Positions 44,321 through 55,940 of a stretch of DNA of 64,000 nt are shown here, one piece after another. The position numbers were made by a program, and so were the translations under genes. Source of the DNA: Amyloporia xantha (Eukaryota; Basidiomycota; Agaricomycetes; Polyporales; Adustoporiaceae); contig JAYKKR010000010.1 of assembly GCA_036971615.1 (NCBI GenBank), positions 682,001 to 746,000 on the forward strand. The letters are read 5' to 3'. Positions within the stretch are counted from its first letter, which is position 1; every line of letters starts with the position of its first letter. The notes beneath the pieces are model-generated. The model saw only the letters and a program-made list of their open reading frames with translations, did not search any database and was not told the origin of the DNA.

Positions 44321-45231
44321 TTACCGGCTGCCCATCATACGCATCCTGTCCGGATGTATACCCCCCACTCCTCCATTAAGGCCAGACTGATCCCCATTTT
44401 GTGGTGGCGGACCTTGTGACGGAGGGAATCCATTGGGCATTCCGTTAGGGGGCCCATTGAAACCACCTGGTGGACCTTGCCCCGGTGGACGGTTGCCGCC
44501 TGGGGGTCCGCCGCCCGGAGGGAATGGAGGCATGCCTAGAATATGGATCAGAACAAGTATATACGACCTAGAAACGGGCACATACCTGGTGGAAAGTTGC
44601 CTGGTGCACCCATACCTGGAGGGCCCATACCTGGAAGCATTGGACCGTTCGGTGGAAAAGGGGGCGCACCTGGAGGACCCATCATGCCAGGAGGGGGCAT
44701 ACCAGGAAAAGGCGGTCGTGCTGAGTATATTTCAGGATATTAGCAATGAGCAGCCGTTCAAGCAAGCGAGTTACTCACGCCCCGGGGGACCACCAAATCC
44801 GGGACCTCCGTAACCCATAGGCGGACCGCCAAATCCACCCACTGGAGGTGCTAAATGTTGTGGACCAAACCCAAAACCACCTGGGGGAGGGCCACCGCTA
44901 GATTCATATGCAGCCGTGATCTGGTCGATGATGCTCTGGGCTTTGTCGTGACCGAGTGCTACGAGGACCATACGTGAGCAACTGAAAGTAAGAAACAAGA
45001 CTAATACTCACAAGCATAATAGTCTCTAACGTTAGCAAGGTGATTACGACCGCTGTTGTGAGCCTTGCGGACTAATGGGAAAATGTAAGTGGAAGAACGC
45101 CTTCAGGGATGGAGAACTCACCAGAAGCCGAGTCGTGTGTCAGGAAAACATCACAATAGTCACAGTAGTGTTTCTGTAAGGCAGAAATCAGTAACTATTA
45201 TAGCTGAGCTTTAGAGGAAACGTACGGGCAT
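44321..45231 (-). CDS. U1 snRNP protein C (U1-C/Yhc1)
   Basis: U1-C stabilises pairing of U1 snRNA with the 5' splice site. The first exon encodes only Met-Pro before a GTACGT donor. The next gives KHYCDYCDVFLTHDSAS, then VRKAHNSGRNHLANVRDYYA, the U1-type C2H2 zinc finger (two Cys, two His) that contacts the U1/5' splice-site duplex. LGHDKAQSIIDQITAAYE follows. The rest is Pro/Gly/Met-rich (GGFGGPPMGYGGPGFGGPPG, FPGMPPPGMMGPPGAPPFPP), typical of U1-C tails, and ends GGIHPDRMRMMGSR. At least four introns interrupt the gene. No lesion is seen. Confidence 0.93.
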
Positions 45232-45377
45232 GATGCACTACGGTATTGTGTGAGACGAGACTGAGGACAACTTGATCGAACGGCGCTTAGAGCCACTCTG
45301 AATCCATCGGAGTCCAAAGACGCTGCACGTGACACTTTGCATCGTTTCAGCGAGCGCGTCGTTCTCTACGCGCAAAC

Positions 45378-45842
45378 ATGGATCCAGCGTCCTCTGGCAT
45401 CCAGGAACCCTTCGATCTCATTAGGCTTTCTCTCAGTGAACGTGTCTTCGTCAAACTTAGGGGTGACCGTGAACTGTCTGGCGTCTTGCATGTACGTATT
45501 CAGTTGGACAATGTCTCGATCGTGCTGCTTACCCAGTCGCTTGCTATTAGGCATATGATGGGCACATGAACTTGATCTTGAGCGACGTTGAAGAAACTAT
45601 CATGATTGCAGACCCGGCGGAAGGAGTGCCGGATGGGCAGGGTACTGTAAATGTGAGTGTTGACGAACTTAGCTGCTGAGTCTTCCTCATCGAGTCACGT
45701 CTATTCCAGATTGCGAAGAGAAAGATGGAGATGTTGTTTGTTAGAGGGGATGGTGTGATCTTGGTGCGCAATAGAGGCGCTATCAACTGTTATTGCGCTA
45801 ATGCCACTCTTCGTTTAGGTATCACCACCGTCGCGAACATGA
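45378..45842 (+). CDS. lsm3: Lsm3, Sm-like protein of the Lsm1-7 and Lsm2-8 rings
   Basis: Lsm3 belongs to two heptamers: Lsm2-8 binds U6 snRNA in the nucleus, and Lsm1-7 works with Pat1 in mRNA decapping. Four exons (45378-45491, 45551-45652, 45710-45763, 45819-45842) encode 97 aa. The Sm1 motif reads [20 protein letters not shown] and [19 protein letters not shown]; the Sm2 motif reads [18 protein letters not shown]. The loop between them is [20 protein letters not shown]. The C-terminus is SPPSRT. All introns are GT-AG and 54-60 nt. It lies head-to-head with U1-C, about 150 nt apart, so they may share a promoter. Confidence 0.95.
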
Positions 45843-46025
45843 TAAAAAACGACGCCAATATATTTTTCGGCGTAGGTTCAGGGTATCATTACATCTTTCC
45901 TTGTATTCTACTGCAGTGTTGCTATTGGACACATTCTCTCTGCCTCGATGCACTCCCTTTGACGTTGGCGAAATGGATCTGGGTGAGGTTTTGCCGTTCG
46001 ACATATGGGTCACAAAGACAACACT

Positions 46026-46893
46026 TCAACATCCCGCATCGCGATCTCGGGCGGGTATCCTAGAGCGCCCTCGCCATTGGCGGAATCCTTCAGGCATGTC
46101 CATTTCTTCTGGAGACCATGGTGATGGGACTCTTGACATGATGTTTGTCGTGGCATTCGACAAGACCGGGGGAGATGCGTACCACATATCTGGAGGGACT
46201 TCTTCCAGTTCATCATCAGGGTCGGGGGCGACGCCGCCCCTGGGCCATGTTCCATCGCGAATCCAACCAGCCATGAGGATCTTGATCTACCAAGGTAGAA
46301 GGTCAGTACATTGAAGCTGTGTATGGTCAAAAAGCACTGCAGTATCATCACTACATGAGAACACGAACCACTAAATGAAGAGGCAAGCGATTTTTGAGCA
46401 GTGCACCGCTAGTAAGTCCCCTCCAGACTTTTTCTACACCCGTCTTCCAAACATGATCATCCTCGTGAGCACCTTCCTGAGCGAGCACATGCTCAAGTCT
46501 CCGACGGGCCACGGTCGGCTCAGCCGGATGCGGTGGATTTGGACCTGGTTCCCACCACAATGATCTTCGAGCATGGAAAAAATCAGGCCCGGGAGGTGGC
46601 ATTGCTGCAGATGTCAATCGTTGCTCGAACGAAGTGGCAGTGGGCGGTGCGACGGATGCCATGATCGGTGGCGGTCGAGCTGCGCTACAATCACTTCCTG
46701 CATTTTGGTGGCTTGGGTCTGAGGAAGGAAACATACTGGAATAGAAAAGAGCTGCTTGTCCAGATTCCAGAATGAGGATTGTCACAGCTAGATATAGATA
46801 GGAAGTACGGGCTGAGAGTGTCACCGGCTGTAGATCGTCTGCATCGAGTGGCCTTGGGACCAGGAGCAAGCGTCGCAGTCTCAGCAGATGCAT
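46026..46893 (-). CDS. Hypothetical single-pass membrane protein
   Basis: Two exons (46893-46369, 46286-46026) join in phase to give 261 aa. I do not recognise the family. The N-terminus MHLLRLRRLLLVPRPLDADD is basic; a hydrophobic segment follows (SYLYLAVTILILESGQAALF), long enough for one membrane helix. Next is a Pro/Ala/Ser-rich part (SAARPPPIMASVAPPTATSF), then a compact region with FFHARRSLWWEPGPNPPHPA and VARRRLEHVLAQEGAHEDDH. The second exon is acidic near PDPDDELEEVPPDMWY and ends with SPWSPEEMDMPEGFRQWRG. The Trp-rich C-terminal part looks structured. The start was set at the first true ATG; upstream sequence in frame has only a TTG. It is divergent from Grr1, 120 nt away. Confidence 0.6.
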
Positions 46894-47013
46894 CTGATGA
46901 TGACTAAGCGTTATGAACAAAAAAGGCAACCATAGCGAGAGGTTGCCATCTACACGTGCTGCATCTCTTCATTGTCGCCGACGACGAGCACGACGTCCTT
47001 CCTCATCGCCATA

Positions 47014-49920
47014 ATGTACAGAAGCCATTCGCCCGCACTGTCCTGTACCTCCACATCGGACAACGAGGACGATGACTATGGTAAATCTGCCTTCTTTACC
47101 AATGATACTTGTGTGGTCGCCCCCGCCCAATGGTCTTCCCGTGCCCACCTTCTCCCACATACAGCCGACACTCTTGCACATTCGCCAGCATCTCGTCTTC
47201 CTCCAGAAATTCTCATTCATATCCTCAGGAATCTTCACTCGTCCAGAGATCTATATCACGCGTTGTTCGTGTCTCGCACCTGGTGCGAGTGCTCTGTCGA
47301 GTTGCTCTGGCACAGACCGACGTTCTCGAAGTTGTCCACCCTCATGAAAATGATGCGCGTGTTGTCTAGAGATGACCAAACATTCGAATATGCCCGCTTT
47401 ATCCGCCGTCTCAACTTCCTCTCGCTGGGCAGTGAGTTGCCCGACTCTCTGTTTTGTCGCCTCGCGCAATGCGTGCGGCTGGAGCGCCTCAGCTTGATCA
47501 ACTGCAGTGCGATCTCGGACGATGGCCTTACACGTGTTCTGCCATATTGTCCGAATCTTGTCTCTCTCGACTTGACTGGAGTCTCAGAGGTCACCGATGC
47601 ATCCATAGTGGCACTGGCGATGTCGACGAAGAAATTACAGGGGATCAACCTTGGCGGCTGCAAAAAATTAACTGACGTCTCCGTTATCGCCTTGGCCGCA
47701 AACTGCCCACTCCTTCGTCGGGTGAAACTCAGCAATGTTGAGCTCATCACAGACGAAGCCGTGTTGGCGATCGCAAAATCCTGTCCCCTTCTGCTCGAGA
47801 TCGACCTCAACCAGTGCAAATTGATCACGGACGTTTCCATTCGTGAAATATGGATGAATTCCAGCCAGATGCGGGAAATGCGACTATCTCATTGTGTGGA
47901 GCTCACCGATGCCGCTTTCCCAGCATCCCCCAGGTTCGAATCGGTCGCCAATCCAGGCCTGAACCCTTTCGCATTGACGGCGACAGACATTCTTCCCCCC
48001 CTACGCGTTTTTCGCACCTTTGAACAACTGCGCATGTTGGATCTCACCGCATGCACGCAGCTGACTGACGACGCTATTGAAGGCCTAGTGTCTGTAGCGC
48101 CGAAGATACGCAATCTTGTCCTGGCGAAGTGCACCCAACTCACGGACCGCGCTGTTGAGAACATATGCAACCTTGGGAGATATTTGCACTACCTGCACCT
48201 GGGGCACGCTGGCGGTATAACGGATCGTTCTATTAGATCTCTGGTGCGGTGTTGCACGCGACTACGATATATCGACCTTGCAAGTGGGTTGTACCTTCAA
48301 TTTCTCTTAGCTTGGTTACTCAACCTTTCTTGGGACTTACAGATTGCGTGCAGCTCACTGACATGTCCGTTTTTGAGCTTTCCAGTCTGCCAAAATTGCG
48401 ACGTATTGGCCTCGTTAGAGTGAACAATTTGACAGACCAGGCTGTCTACGCCCTCGCCGAACGGTATTCTACGTTGGAAAGGATTCATCTGTCCTACTGT
48501 GACCAGATCACCGTCATGGCAGTGCATAACTTGTTACAGAGGCTCCCCAAACTTACCCATTTAAGCCTGACTGGGATCCCAGCGTTCCGCAGAGAGGAGC
48601 TTCAAAATTTCTGTCGTGACCCGCCATCGGTGAGTTTGCGTTCTGAATCGCTTCTCATGATATTGACGTTCTGGGTTCCCGGTTTGCTAGGAGTATAACT
48701 CCACTCAACGCCAACAATTCTGTGTTTACTCGGGGAGTGGTGTCGCCAAATTACGAGCGTACCTCATGGGCCTGTTCGCTCAGGTCGCAGATGAAAACGA
48801 GGCCGACGAAACCGAGTATGAGGATGTAACCCAAAGCCGCACTCAGCATATCCCACATATGGACCAACTCGAGTCTGCTGGGGAGAATGACAGTGACGAA
48901 ATGGTCGAGGCGTTCATTCGCCATCCGAATGTCGTCGTTTCTCGGGGAGGATACAGGTCAAATACCTTTCTCGACCATCAAGTCCAGTACGAAAGTCCCG
49001 TGCGAACGATACAGCCGACAGTTGTTGTAGAGCGAGATTTAGCCATGACAAGAGATCGAGGCAGTCATCCTACCTCCCGGTCTGGGAGCAACGCGACGAC
49101 GTCCTGGCTAAGCAGCCAACAGTCTGCGCCATCCGGATCTACCTGGCACAACCGGCGACCGAGGGGTTTTGGCCAGCAGCCGATCATCGAGTCTTCAGGG
49201 TCGTCGTCACCTACACCGAGCGACGTCGCATCGGATCACAGTAGTGGCACGATTCATTCCAGTGGCACAGGCTTCTTCCGCACGTATGCTCAAGCATCGG
49301 CGCCTTCTGCATCGAGAAATGGAGTCATCACGCCGGACTTGATCTTCGCAGAAATCGGACATGGTCGAGGCGTCGGACCAGGATCTGGTGCAGTGTATGC
49401 TCACGGACAAAGCAGGCGGGGGCCCGACCCTCTGTTGGTGGGACCATCACATTCACCCTATTCATCCATACCGTCTGGGTCTACCTCGTATGGCATGACA
49501 AACTCGTTCCGTTTACCGGTAGTGGATGGCGACGTTCGCACAGATTACCCACACGACCCTCGTCAGATCTTAGTCGACTCATCTAATTCGTATCAACATA
49601 GCTCAGGGCACCCCGACCCGCGCGGCAGCTGGTCCACGGGTCAATATGAGACTGCGTCGAGGTCATTGTCGTCTTCACCCACCACTCGGGAGCTTCAAGA
49701 GTCGATACAGTCGGCGCTGGGTCCGCAATCTGGTTTTTTTGACGGTCGCGAAAGTGAAGGTAGGGGGAGGTGTATGAAGAGGAGCTTACGCAGTACGATT
49801 TCTGCTGCGGAGCAATACGCCAGTCAGTTTTTCTTCGGTGGTAGGGCCTCCGGCAGTGACAGACATGAAGGCCCTGCGGGCCATGCGAACGGGCGTGACG
49901 GTGATACTCATGGATATTAG
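47014..49920 (+). CDS. grr1: Grr1-type F-box/LRR protein, SCF ubiquitin ligase substrate receptor
   Basis: Grr1 recruits substrates such as G1 cyclins and nutrient-signalling factors to the SCF ubiquitin ligase. Three exons (47014-48283, 48343-48629, 48691-49920) encode about 928 aa. The F-box reads ASRLPPEILIHILRNLHSSR and DLYHALFVSRTWCECSVELL. About twelve leucine-rich repeats of the cysteine-containing type follow, for example RLERLSLINCSAISDDGLTR, NLVSLDLTGVSEVTDASI, LEIDLNQCKLITDVSI and LRYIDLANCVQLTDMSVFEL. The last repeats end LPKLTHLSLTGIPAFRREEL with QNFCRDPPS, very like fungal Grr1, whose family ends EYNSTQRQQFCVYSG. The C-terminal 400 residues are Ser/Gly/His-rich and probably disordered. 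The first ATG is at 47014; upstream frame sequence has no ATG. Confidence 0.92.
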
Positions 49921-50303
49921 GTTCGGTGCTATGTTATATTTCCTTGTCGTCCTTCACCATACTATAGACAGCTCACAGAATGTCTCCGATCCGTTTCCTG
50001 GCGATCAACATCCTCTAAATCGTAGATCGTGTATTCACCGCATGTAAATACCAATACCCTTTCTTATGTACACGGAATAGTCCAGCCGCAGCCAATGCAA
50101 CCTTGTATTCGAATTCCTGTATCGCTTGGTCATGCTATGCAGCTGTATCCAGTTACCGTTATTTATTTCGTTCTTGACTGGTAGATCAGCGCGCCGCGCG
50201 GGGTTCATAAAAGTGATCGGAGACGCCCCCAAGATCCTATATTGCATAACGCCGCGGTCGCCACGACCCTCACTCAGTCTATTTGTCCACTAACCGTACC
50301 AAG
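49921..50303. other. Intergenic gap, Grr1 / Naa10
   Basis: This 383-nt gap holds the Grr1 3' UTR and the Naa10 promoter. I see no gene. Confidence 0.45.
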
Positions 50304-51075
50304 ATGAATGTTAGGCCAGCGCGGGTAAGGCTACTACTACATCACGCTCACTCTACGGTAGTAACCAATTCATGCCAGATAAGTGATCTCATGGGCATGC
50401 AGGCATGCAACCTGCAAAATCTCCCCGAAAACTACACCATGAAGTACTGTGCGCACATATATCTTCGCCCTTGTCCGTCTTGTTGACGAAGGCTGTACTG
50501 TGCAGATCTATACCATGCATTGACATGGCCGCAGCTGTCGTATGTCGCAGAGGACAATGAGGGGCGGATAGTGGGCTACATTTTGGCGAAGATGTGAGTG
50601 CGCGGCCGTTTCTGAAGCACGGCTCACTTATCAGCTTTGCATTCCAAGGGAGGAGGATACCGAAGCAGATGAGGAGCCTCACGGGCACGTCACATCCATC
50701 TCCGTGCTACGTTCCTATCGTCGATTGGGGATTGCGAAGAAATTGATGGTGCAATCCCGTGCGTACCGCTTTCAGAGTTCGCCTCATATCATCTGTGGTT
50801 AGTCTGATTCGTCTTCCGACGTTTCATAGAAGAGGCGATGGCAACGGTCTATCGAGCCGCCTACGTCTCTCTGCATGTACGCAAGTCGAATCGAGCAGCG
50901 CTGGGTTTGTATCGAGACACGCTTGGCTTCACTGTGAAGGAAGTCGAGAAGAAGTATTGTGAGTAGCCTGATCCTTTCCGTTTCTTCATGATTGACGAGA
51001 ATAACTCTCATTGCAGACGCGGATGGGGAGGATGCATATGCCATGCGCCTGTCGCTGAAGCATCTGGCTCGGTAA
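50304..51075 (+). CDS. naa10: N-alpha-acetyltransferase Naa10 (Ard1), catalytic subunit of NatA
   Basis: Naa10 with Naa15 acetylates the N-termini of nascent proteins starting Ser, Ala, Thr, Gly or Val after Met removal, on the ribosome. Exon 1 (50304-50324) encodes MNVRPAR; exon 2 (50379-50448) gives [20 protein letters not shown]; the next starts [20 protein letters not shown]. The GNAT core follows: [33 protein letters not shown] (RRLGIA is the acetyl-CoA loop), then [20 protein letters not shown] and [20 protein letters not shown] with [11 protein letters not shown]. It ends soon after the domain, without the long acidic tail of animal Naa10. Five introns are visible. Residue conservation is high along the length. 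Confidence 0.93.
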
Positions 51076-51152
51076 CCCCTGTCTCGTACATATACTGTAT
51101 ATTACACGATAAATTACAGCCGTATCGGTCGGCTCAAATTCGAGCACCCTAA

Positions 51153-52731
51153 CTACGACAAGAAATCGTCCGGTGCTTCCTCAATTTCATGGGGAGCATG
51201 CTGCTCCTCGCTAAACTCATCAACTTGTACACCTGGAGTCTCCTGAACCGTTTCTTCAGCTGACTCCATGACCGGCTGCTGCTTGCTGGTATCACCCGCG
51301 ATCGACCTGTTCACACCGACTGCTTCTCGGATGAATTGAGCAGTGGTGAGTCCGAGCTCGTAGTATCCGTCGTTCGTCTTGCTGTCGAACATGCCCGTGT
51401 GGGCTTGGACTTCGTCAAATGCCAGCGTGTTGGGAGCCTGGATGAAGTGCTCTGTTAGGTGGGAGGACGTCTTCGGAAGAACGATAAACGTCCGAGAGGA
51501 CGGGTATGAGGGCGGACTGGGTGGCAGGAAAGTGTAGAAACTAACGAAAGCGGGGTAGTCAATACACCATCCATCTGCGTAGCTAGGCAAGAGGACTCAC
51601 GTCCTGAATAGCACTCCCATCTTTTCCTCGATCTCAAGCAGCTTTTGCAGCCGCTGCCGCAGCTTACCCTCGTCCCACAACGTCCCGACATACTTCATGT
51701 GGTCCGTCGCCCACTTGTACCCGACACCGATATCCTCGCGCTTGTAATACGCAGTACCGGCTGCAGCGCCGGCGACGATTGCCCCGCCCACCGCGTATGC
51801 GGCCGGAGCCCACTTCTGCCAACCGGAGACGGACGTGGAGGCCTGGGCGACAGGGGCGGGCGCGATGGCTGCCTTCGGTGCCGCAGTAGAAGTAGACTTG
51901 GAGGCGAAGGCCTGGAAGCTGGAGAAGACGCCGCGGGCGCTTTGGACGGCCTGGCTGGCGCTGTTCTTGAAGACGAACGGGTGGAGGCCGAGGTACTGGG
52001 GTGAGAAGACGGCTCAGTATATGTTGCGAGCGAGAGTGGAGGTTACTATTCGTACTGGTGTGTCAAATGCCAGACAGGCGACGATATTGGGCCAGAGGGG
52101 AGCCATGCTATCTGGCCGGGTTCGGACGAACTCGAGGAGGGCGTCTGCGGCAAGGAGGCCGCCCATGCTGAAATACGTGTCTATAGCTGGTATAAACGCG
52201 ACGGCGTGACTGAGATTCACCTGTGTCCGCATAGCACAACCTTTGCCTTGCATGCACCACCCCCAACACCGTGCGCAACTTCCCGTTGAACAGTCAGGTT
52301 GGTGAGCCAGTCGGCGAAGCGGACGACGGCTTCGGACTAGGGCGTAGGCAGCTGAGTATCAATGTCTACAAGAGAATGAGTAGTGCGCACCAGATCACCC
52401 TTCGTCTGAACACGCGGTGAGATGTGAGAAAATGGATACAAATTAGAAGTGACTTACTTCATACGCCGGGAAGACGACAGTCTCTACGTGCACATCACGG
52501 ACAGTTTCTGACAGAATATGTTGCAGCCTCTCCGGGAATGCCCGGAAAGTGTCGTCGGTCCCCTTGAAGCTAGACCCATGCCAAATGAATGAGATATGTT
52601 GAATAATTAACGAAGCTGGCTGACCCATGTATGAATATGACGAGAATTAATTCCTCAGGCAGCGACCTGCTAGGACTGGCAGCGCTGTCGAGTTCGGGGC
52701 TGTCGAGTTGTGTTGATTCGGTGCTAGACAT
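51153..52731 (-). CDS. Alpha/beta-hydrolase (DUF676-like), putative lipase or esterase
   Basis: The start MSSTESTQLDSPELDSAASP (52731) leads into LPEELILVIFIHGFKGTDDT, the first strand and oxyanion loop of an alpha/beta hydrolase. FRAFPERLQHILSETVRDVH and VETVVFPAYE follow. The nucleophile elbow VVLCGHSMGGLLAADAL spans an intron; the Ser codon is split. Further on come WPNIVACLAFDTP, then an Ala/Ser/Thr-rich linker and a Gly/Ala-rich hydrophobic segment (VGGAIVAGAAAGTAYYKRED), perhaps one membrane helix. The C-terminal domain has KWATDHMKYVGTLWDEGKLR, SSRTFIVLPKTSSHLTEHFI and FDSKTNDGYYELGLTTAQFI and ends acidic. The Ser nucleophile is seen; the Asp and His were not pinned down. The substrate is unknown; DUF676 relatives are thought to be lipases. 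An in-frame upstream ATG lies at 52848. Confidence 0.82.
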
Positions 52732-54153
52732 GGGGTCGAGGTGTTCCAGCCCACTACTAACAAGGAATGTGGACGGCTGGTGCAATGCGGATGACAAGTT
52801 GCGCTGTTGCAGTTGGTTGCAGTGCTTGCCCGAGCTGAGCAGTGGCAAGATTCGGCAGCGCGTCAGTAGATCGAACCGCCTCGATCATATGAGGGCGCCA
52901 AGCGCCGGTGAGCGTCTTCGTACTTCGCCCATCGGTAACTGTGACGGGCCCTTGGGCGGCCCAGTTCCATGCCTTGCCAGCGAATGATTCAACAAACTTT
53001 CTTTGCATTATCTTACCAAGTGCTACATCGAGCTAGGTCTCTTTCGAATCCAGGCTGCACAGGCTGTTGGTCGGTGTTACTGTCGAGGGCGTCTCGTCTC
53101 GCCGGTGGGGACCTATAGCTCTCTATTTGGTCTTCTTCTGGTCGGTCGGTCTGGCTGGTCGTTCATTTTCAGCAAGAGTGCTGTCGTTGGTAAGCTCAAG
53201 TCAGGAGGTGCAACTTTCAAGCCTGAAGCTTGCGGATGTCCTGTGTATACGCTTGCGTGCGACGCTTGCTGATGTTATGTTTCGTATCTACGTACGTAAC
53301 GATAACATTGGAAGCCTCACAGCAGACATCGTAAAGGGAATTTTAAGACAAGATCAAAAGGGGAGGAAGACCCATGGTGCCCCTGCGCTCAGCGACTGTC
53401 TGAAAGCGGAGGGAATAGAGGCTATTCACTGTGGTACGAGTGTGCAATTCTTATCATAAAGCAAGTCGAATCCCCGAGGTGGAACCGGACTTTGAACGGT
53501 TCCTGGGTATGCAGCATTGACAACATGTTCTCTTCCGTCCCACTGGCTGCGACGGATAAATGAGGCCTTCTTGGTCTATCTTTTCTCCACGGCGGCCATT
53601 CTCTTTCGATTGATGATCTAGCGGAGGTGCGATGTCCGTCTGGTTTCTTGAAGTGGCTCCGCTGCGCCAATTCTAGTATCATGGGCCTGACGACACATCC
53701 TACGGGCTCATGCGGTGAAGCTAGTAAACGCGTGGGCATTCACATCATTGCTCCCATCGACAATCTTCAGCTAGCATCTATTGGACGTCCCAGGTTCTGT
53801 CATTGTTTGCTCGGTAGATCTTTGAAATACGCGCTTTTTGGAACCTACCGCATGGCACAGCTGTTGGTACGCATCAAATCTTGGCGCAAATCAAAATCGC
53901 TTGTCATCTGTAGATTACTACAAGTTCAAGGTGAGAGCGTCCAGTATTCTCGGGCAGATTTCTCCGCTCAAGACTTGAAACTTCAGAACTCAGCCCTCTG
54001 TGCCCTCTTTCCTACAATTTGTTACAGGATGACGTACCCTGTGCTAATGGCTGCGGCTTTGATAACATTGACGCCAGGCCAACTATAAGTCGCAGATCAT
54101 AAGAGGTGACATTGTCGCCTGACATTGTTTGACTCTTTAGGACACTTTGCATC
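52732..54153. other. Intergenic region without a supported gene
   Basis: This 1.4-kb stretch has open frames on the plus strand (53067-53459, 53627-54088) and minus strand (53422-53739). Their predicted proteins lack any family motif and no splice chain improves them. It should include the divergent promoters of the hydrolase gene and the first seven-helix gene. Confidence 0.4.
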
Positions 54154-54494
54154 ATGTCTGAGGTCTCACTCGTTTCTGTCAATCTTGCTTCGATTTGCAT
54201 AGAAAGTGTCCTCTATGGCGGCTTGTTGGTTCTAATTCTGATCTCTCTCTGTTTGCTTGTGCGTCGTCAGCGAGAGCGCGCACAACAGCCTTTGACCAAT
54301 GGTGTCGTACGCCGACCTTACTTTGTGACTTTCAAGTTCGCGGCAACTCTGTGTATGTTCGTCTCGATCACCGTTGTCAGTGAGCTATACTTGCATAATA
54401 TTGCGCCTTATTGATTCCGAACCTCCGTCGTCTCGCAATCGATAGTATTGGTCGCTTGCAGTCTTACGGTTGTTTGATGCCTTCCTGTACTATG

Positions 54495-54509
54495 AAGGAG
54501 GAACACGTC
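54495..54509. repeat. SINE target-site duplication, left copy
   Basis: AAGGAGGAACACGTC is repeated exactly at 54848-54862 on the other side of the SINE. The sequence encodes part of EGGTR in the host exon. Confidence 0.92.
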
Positions 54510-54847
54510 GTGGCAGCATCGCCAACAAGCCTCGGCTCATGTCAGCTGAAAACATCAGTGTGATATGGGTTCGAGCCCGTCCTGGGCAGCAATGACTGTC
54601 CGAAACTCGCCACCGGGGGGTTTTAGTGGGTGAGAGTCCCACACTACTTCCGGTACTCTGTATCGACGGGCCGGTCGTGTGCATAATGCATTTCCTCCCA
54701 TGGTGAGTCTGCGGGGTCCTGGTCCCCTGCTACTCTAGTGGCCCCAGAGAGACGACTTTGTCGGCTGCCGAGGGGTGCCCCTTTCCGCCCGGTGCAAGCT
54801 GGGGGGTTATGTGCGGCAACACTCCCCCAAAAAAAAAAACAAAAAAA
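54510..54847 (+). mobile_element. SINE retroelement (338 bp) with A-rich tail
   Basis: The element starts GTGGCAGCATCGCC (A-box-like, resembling TGGCNNAGTGG) and has GGTTCGAGCCC at 54568-54578, a near-perfect RNA polymerase III B box. These suggest a tRNA-derived head. The body carries no open frame. It ends in A11-C-A7-like sequence and is flanked by exact 15-bp direct repeats (54495-54509 and 54848-54862). The long target duplication plus A tail fits LINE-type target-primed insertion. It lies in the coding exon of a seven-helix membrane protein gene. Confidence 0.9.
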
Positions 54848-54862
54848 AAGGAGGAACACGTC
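54848..54862. repeat. SINE target-site duplication, right copy
   Basis: This is the second copy of AAGGAGGAACACGTC. The host reading frame resumes here with a repeated GGTR and continues PSTFYKDL. Confidence 0.92.
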
Positions 54863-55940
54863 CCTCGACATTCTATAAGGATCTGGCACGACCAACAGGA
54901 GTAGCGCAGAGCGGAGCAATTCTCCTCATTGTACTGATCGCGGACGCAATGATGGTAAACGTCGAGTTGTTCCCCTGACCGCGTGTGCATTAATGCTGTT
55001 CCTGTTCTGCATAGATTTATCGGCTTTGGATCATCTGGGATTACAGAAAGTGTTATTATTTCTCCCCTATGCGCTTTCACTGGCCTCCTAGGTAAGCTCG
55101 GAACACAAATGATAATATTTGGGCTCGCAGATTCATTCTTTAGCCAGTGTGCGGTATAGGTAGTTCCTATCAGCTCGCCCAGTCCCACACTAGTGAGGAC
55201 GCATATGTAAATGTTCAAGAACGTTGGGTTGTAAGCAACGCTGTGCTCACAATTTGGTGTGTGTCAGTCCTCAGATACTGGTGTCGTCCGCTGACGTCTT
55301 CGTGCATAGTATAAACGTCTATTGCACAGGTAATTGCCAAATTCACGTCCAAAGTTAAATCATTTTTAATTTTCTGAATGCGTGTATAACAACAGGTCTC
55401 ATTGCATGGCGAATTTGGGGCGTCAGCAGCGTATCCAGGAAATTTCTGAGTAGCGGCCAGAATTCCATGGTGCGACGTTCCGTACAAGAGATTTGTCTGC
55501 ACTGGTATTCACAGCTTGATAGAGGATCCTGTCGATATTTATCGAAAGTGCGGCGCTGTACACGTGGGATTTGACCGTTATTCATCAATGAATGTAAACT
55601 TGAGCTGATAAAGACCCTGTCTAGGACGTGGTCCATCTGTTTTTTAGCCGCATATGAGGCCGGATCGAACATATCGTCCTTCGTCCATGAAACTTGGCCT
55701 GCAATAACTGGTATCACTTTTTTGCTCATCGATATTCGGGTAGGTCTGGGATGGGTCCTGACTCCAGATAGTGCTCTCGAGCAGTCATGCGTCATTGTGG
55801 CGGAATCTGAGGGGACTACTCAGCAGCCTCCAGAACAAGAATACGCCGTGAGACCTCTCACAGTCGATCACAACAGTAGTCGAAGTTCGAGCACCGAAAA
55901 GCTGAAGGATGGCCTTGCTGTCTTGGCTCCGCCAGTTTAA

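Larger units (their letters stand above)
54154..55940 (+). pseudogene. Seven-helix membrane protein gene, copy 1, disrupted by a SINE and frame lesions
   Basis: It is a relative of the gene at 57010-58476 with the same exon order. Exon 1 is intact, ASICIESVLYGGLLVLILIS up to the intron after ITV. The second exon (LAVLRLFDAFLYYEGGTR) is split by a 338-bp SINE (54510-54847) flanked by 15-bp target duplications. Its continuation STFYKDLARPTGVAQSGAIL lies after the insertion. In the next exon a 2-nt loss near 55055-55065, relative to copy 2, breaks the frame (the copy 2 motif is KKSIIVFPLCTFTGL). The junction near 55610 also fails to keep phase and meets in-frame stops. Later parts still read well: VCGIGSSYQLAQSHTSED, NVYCTGLIAWRIW and ESAALYT. 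It is a pseudogene unless the SINE is removed by splicing. Confidence 0.85.

Noticed and set aside
46972..47013. Extended N-terminus of Grr1 from 46972
   Set aside because: The codon there is TTG; the first ATG is at 47014.
55355..55795. 146-codon minus-strand open frame
   Set aside because: It is antisense to recognisable exons of the seven-helix pseudogene copy 1 and has no motif of its own.
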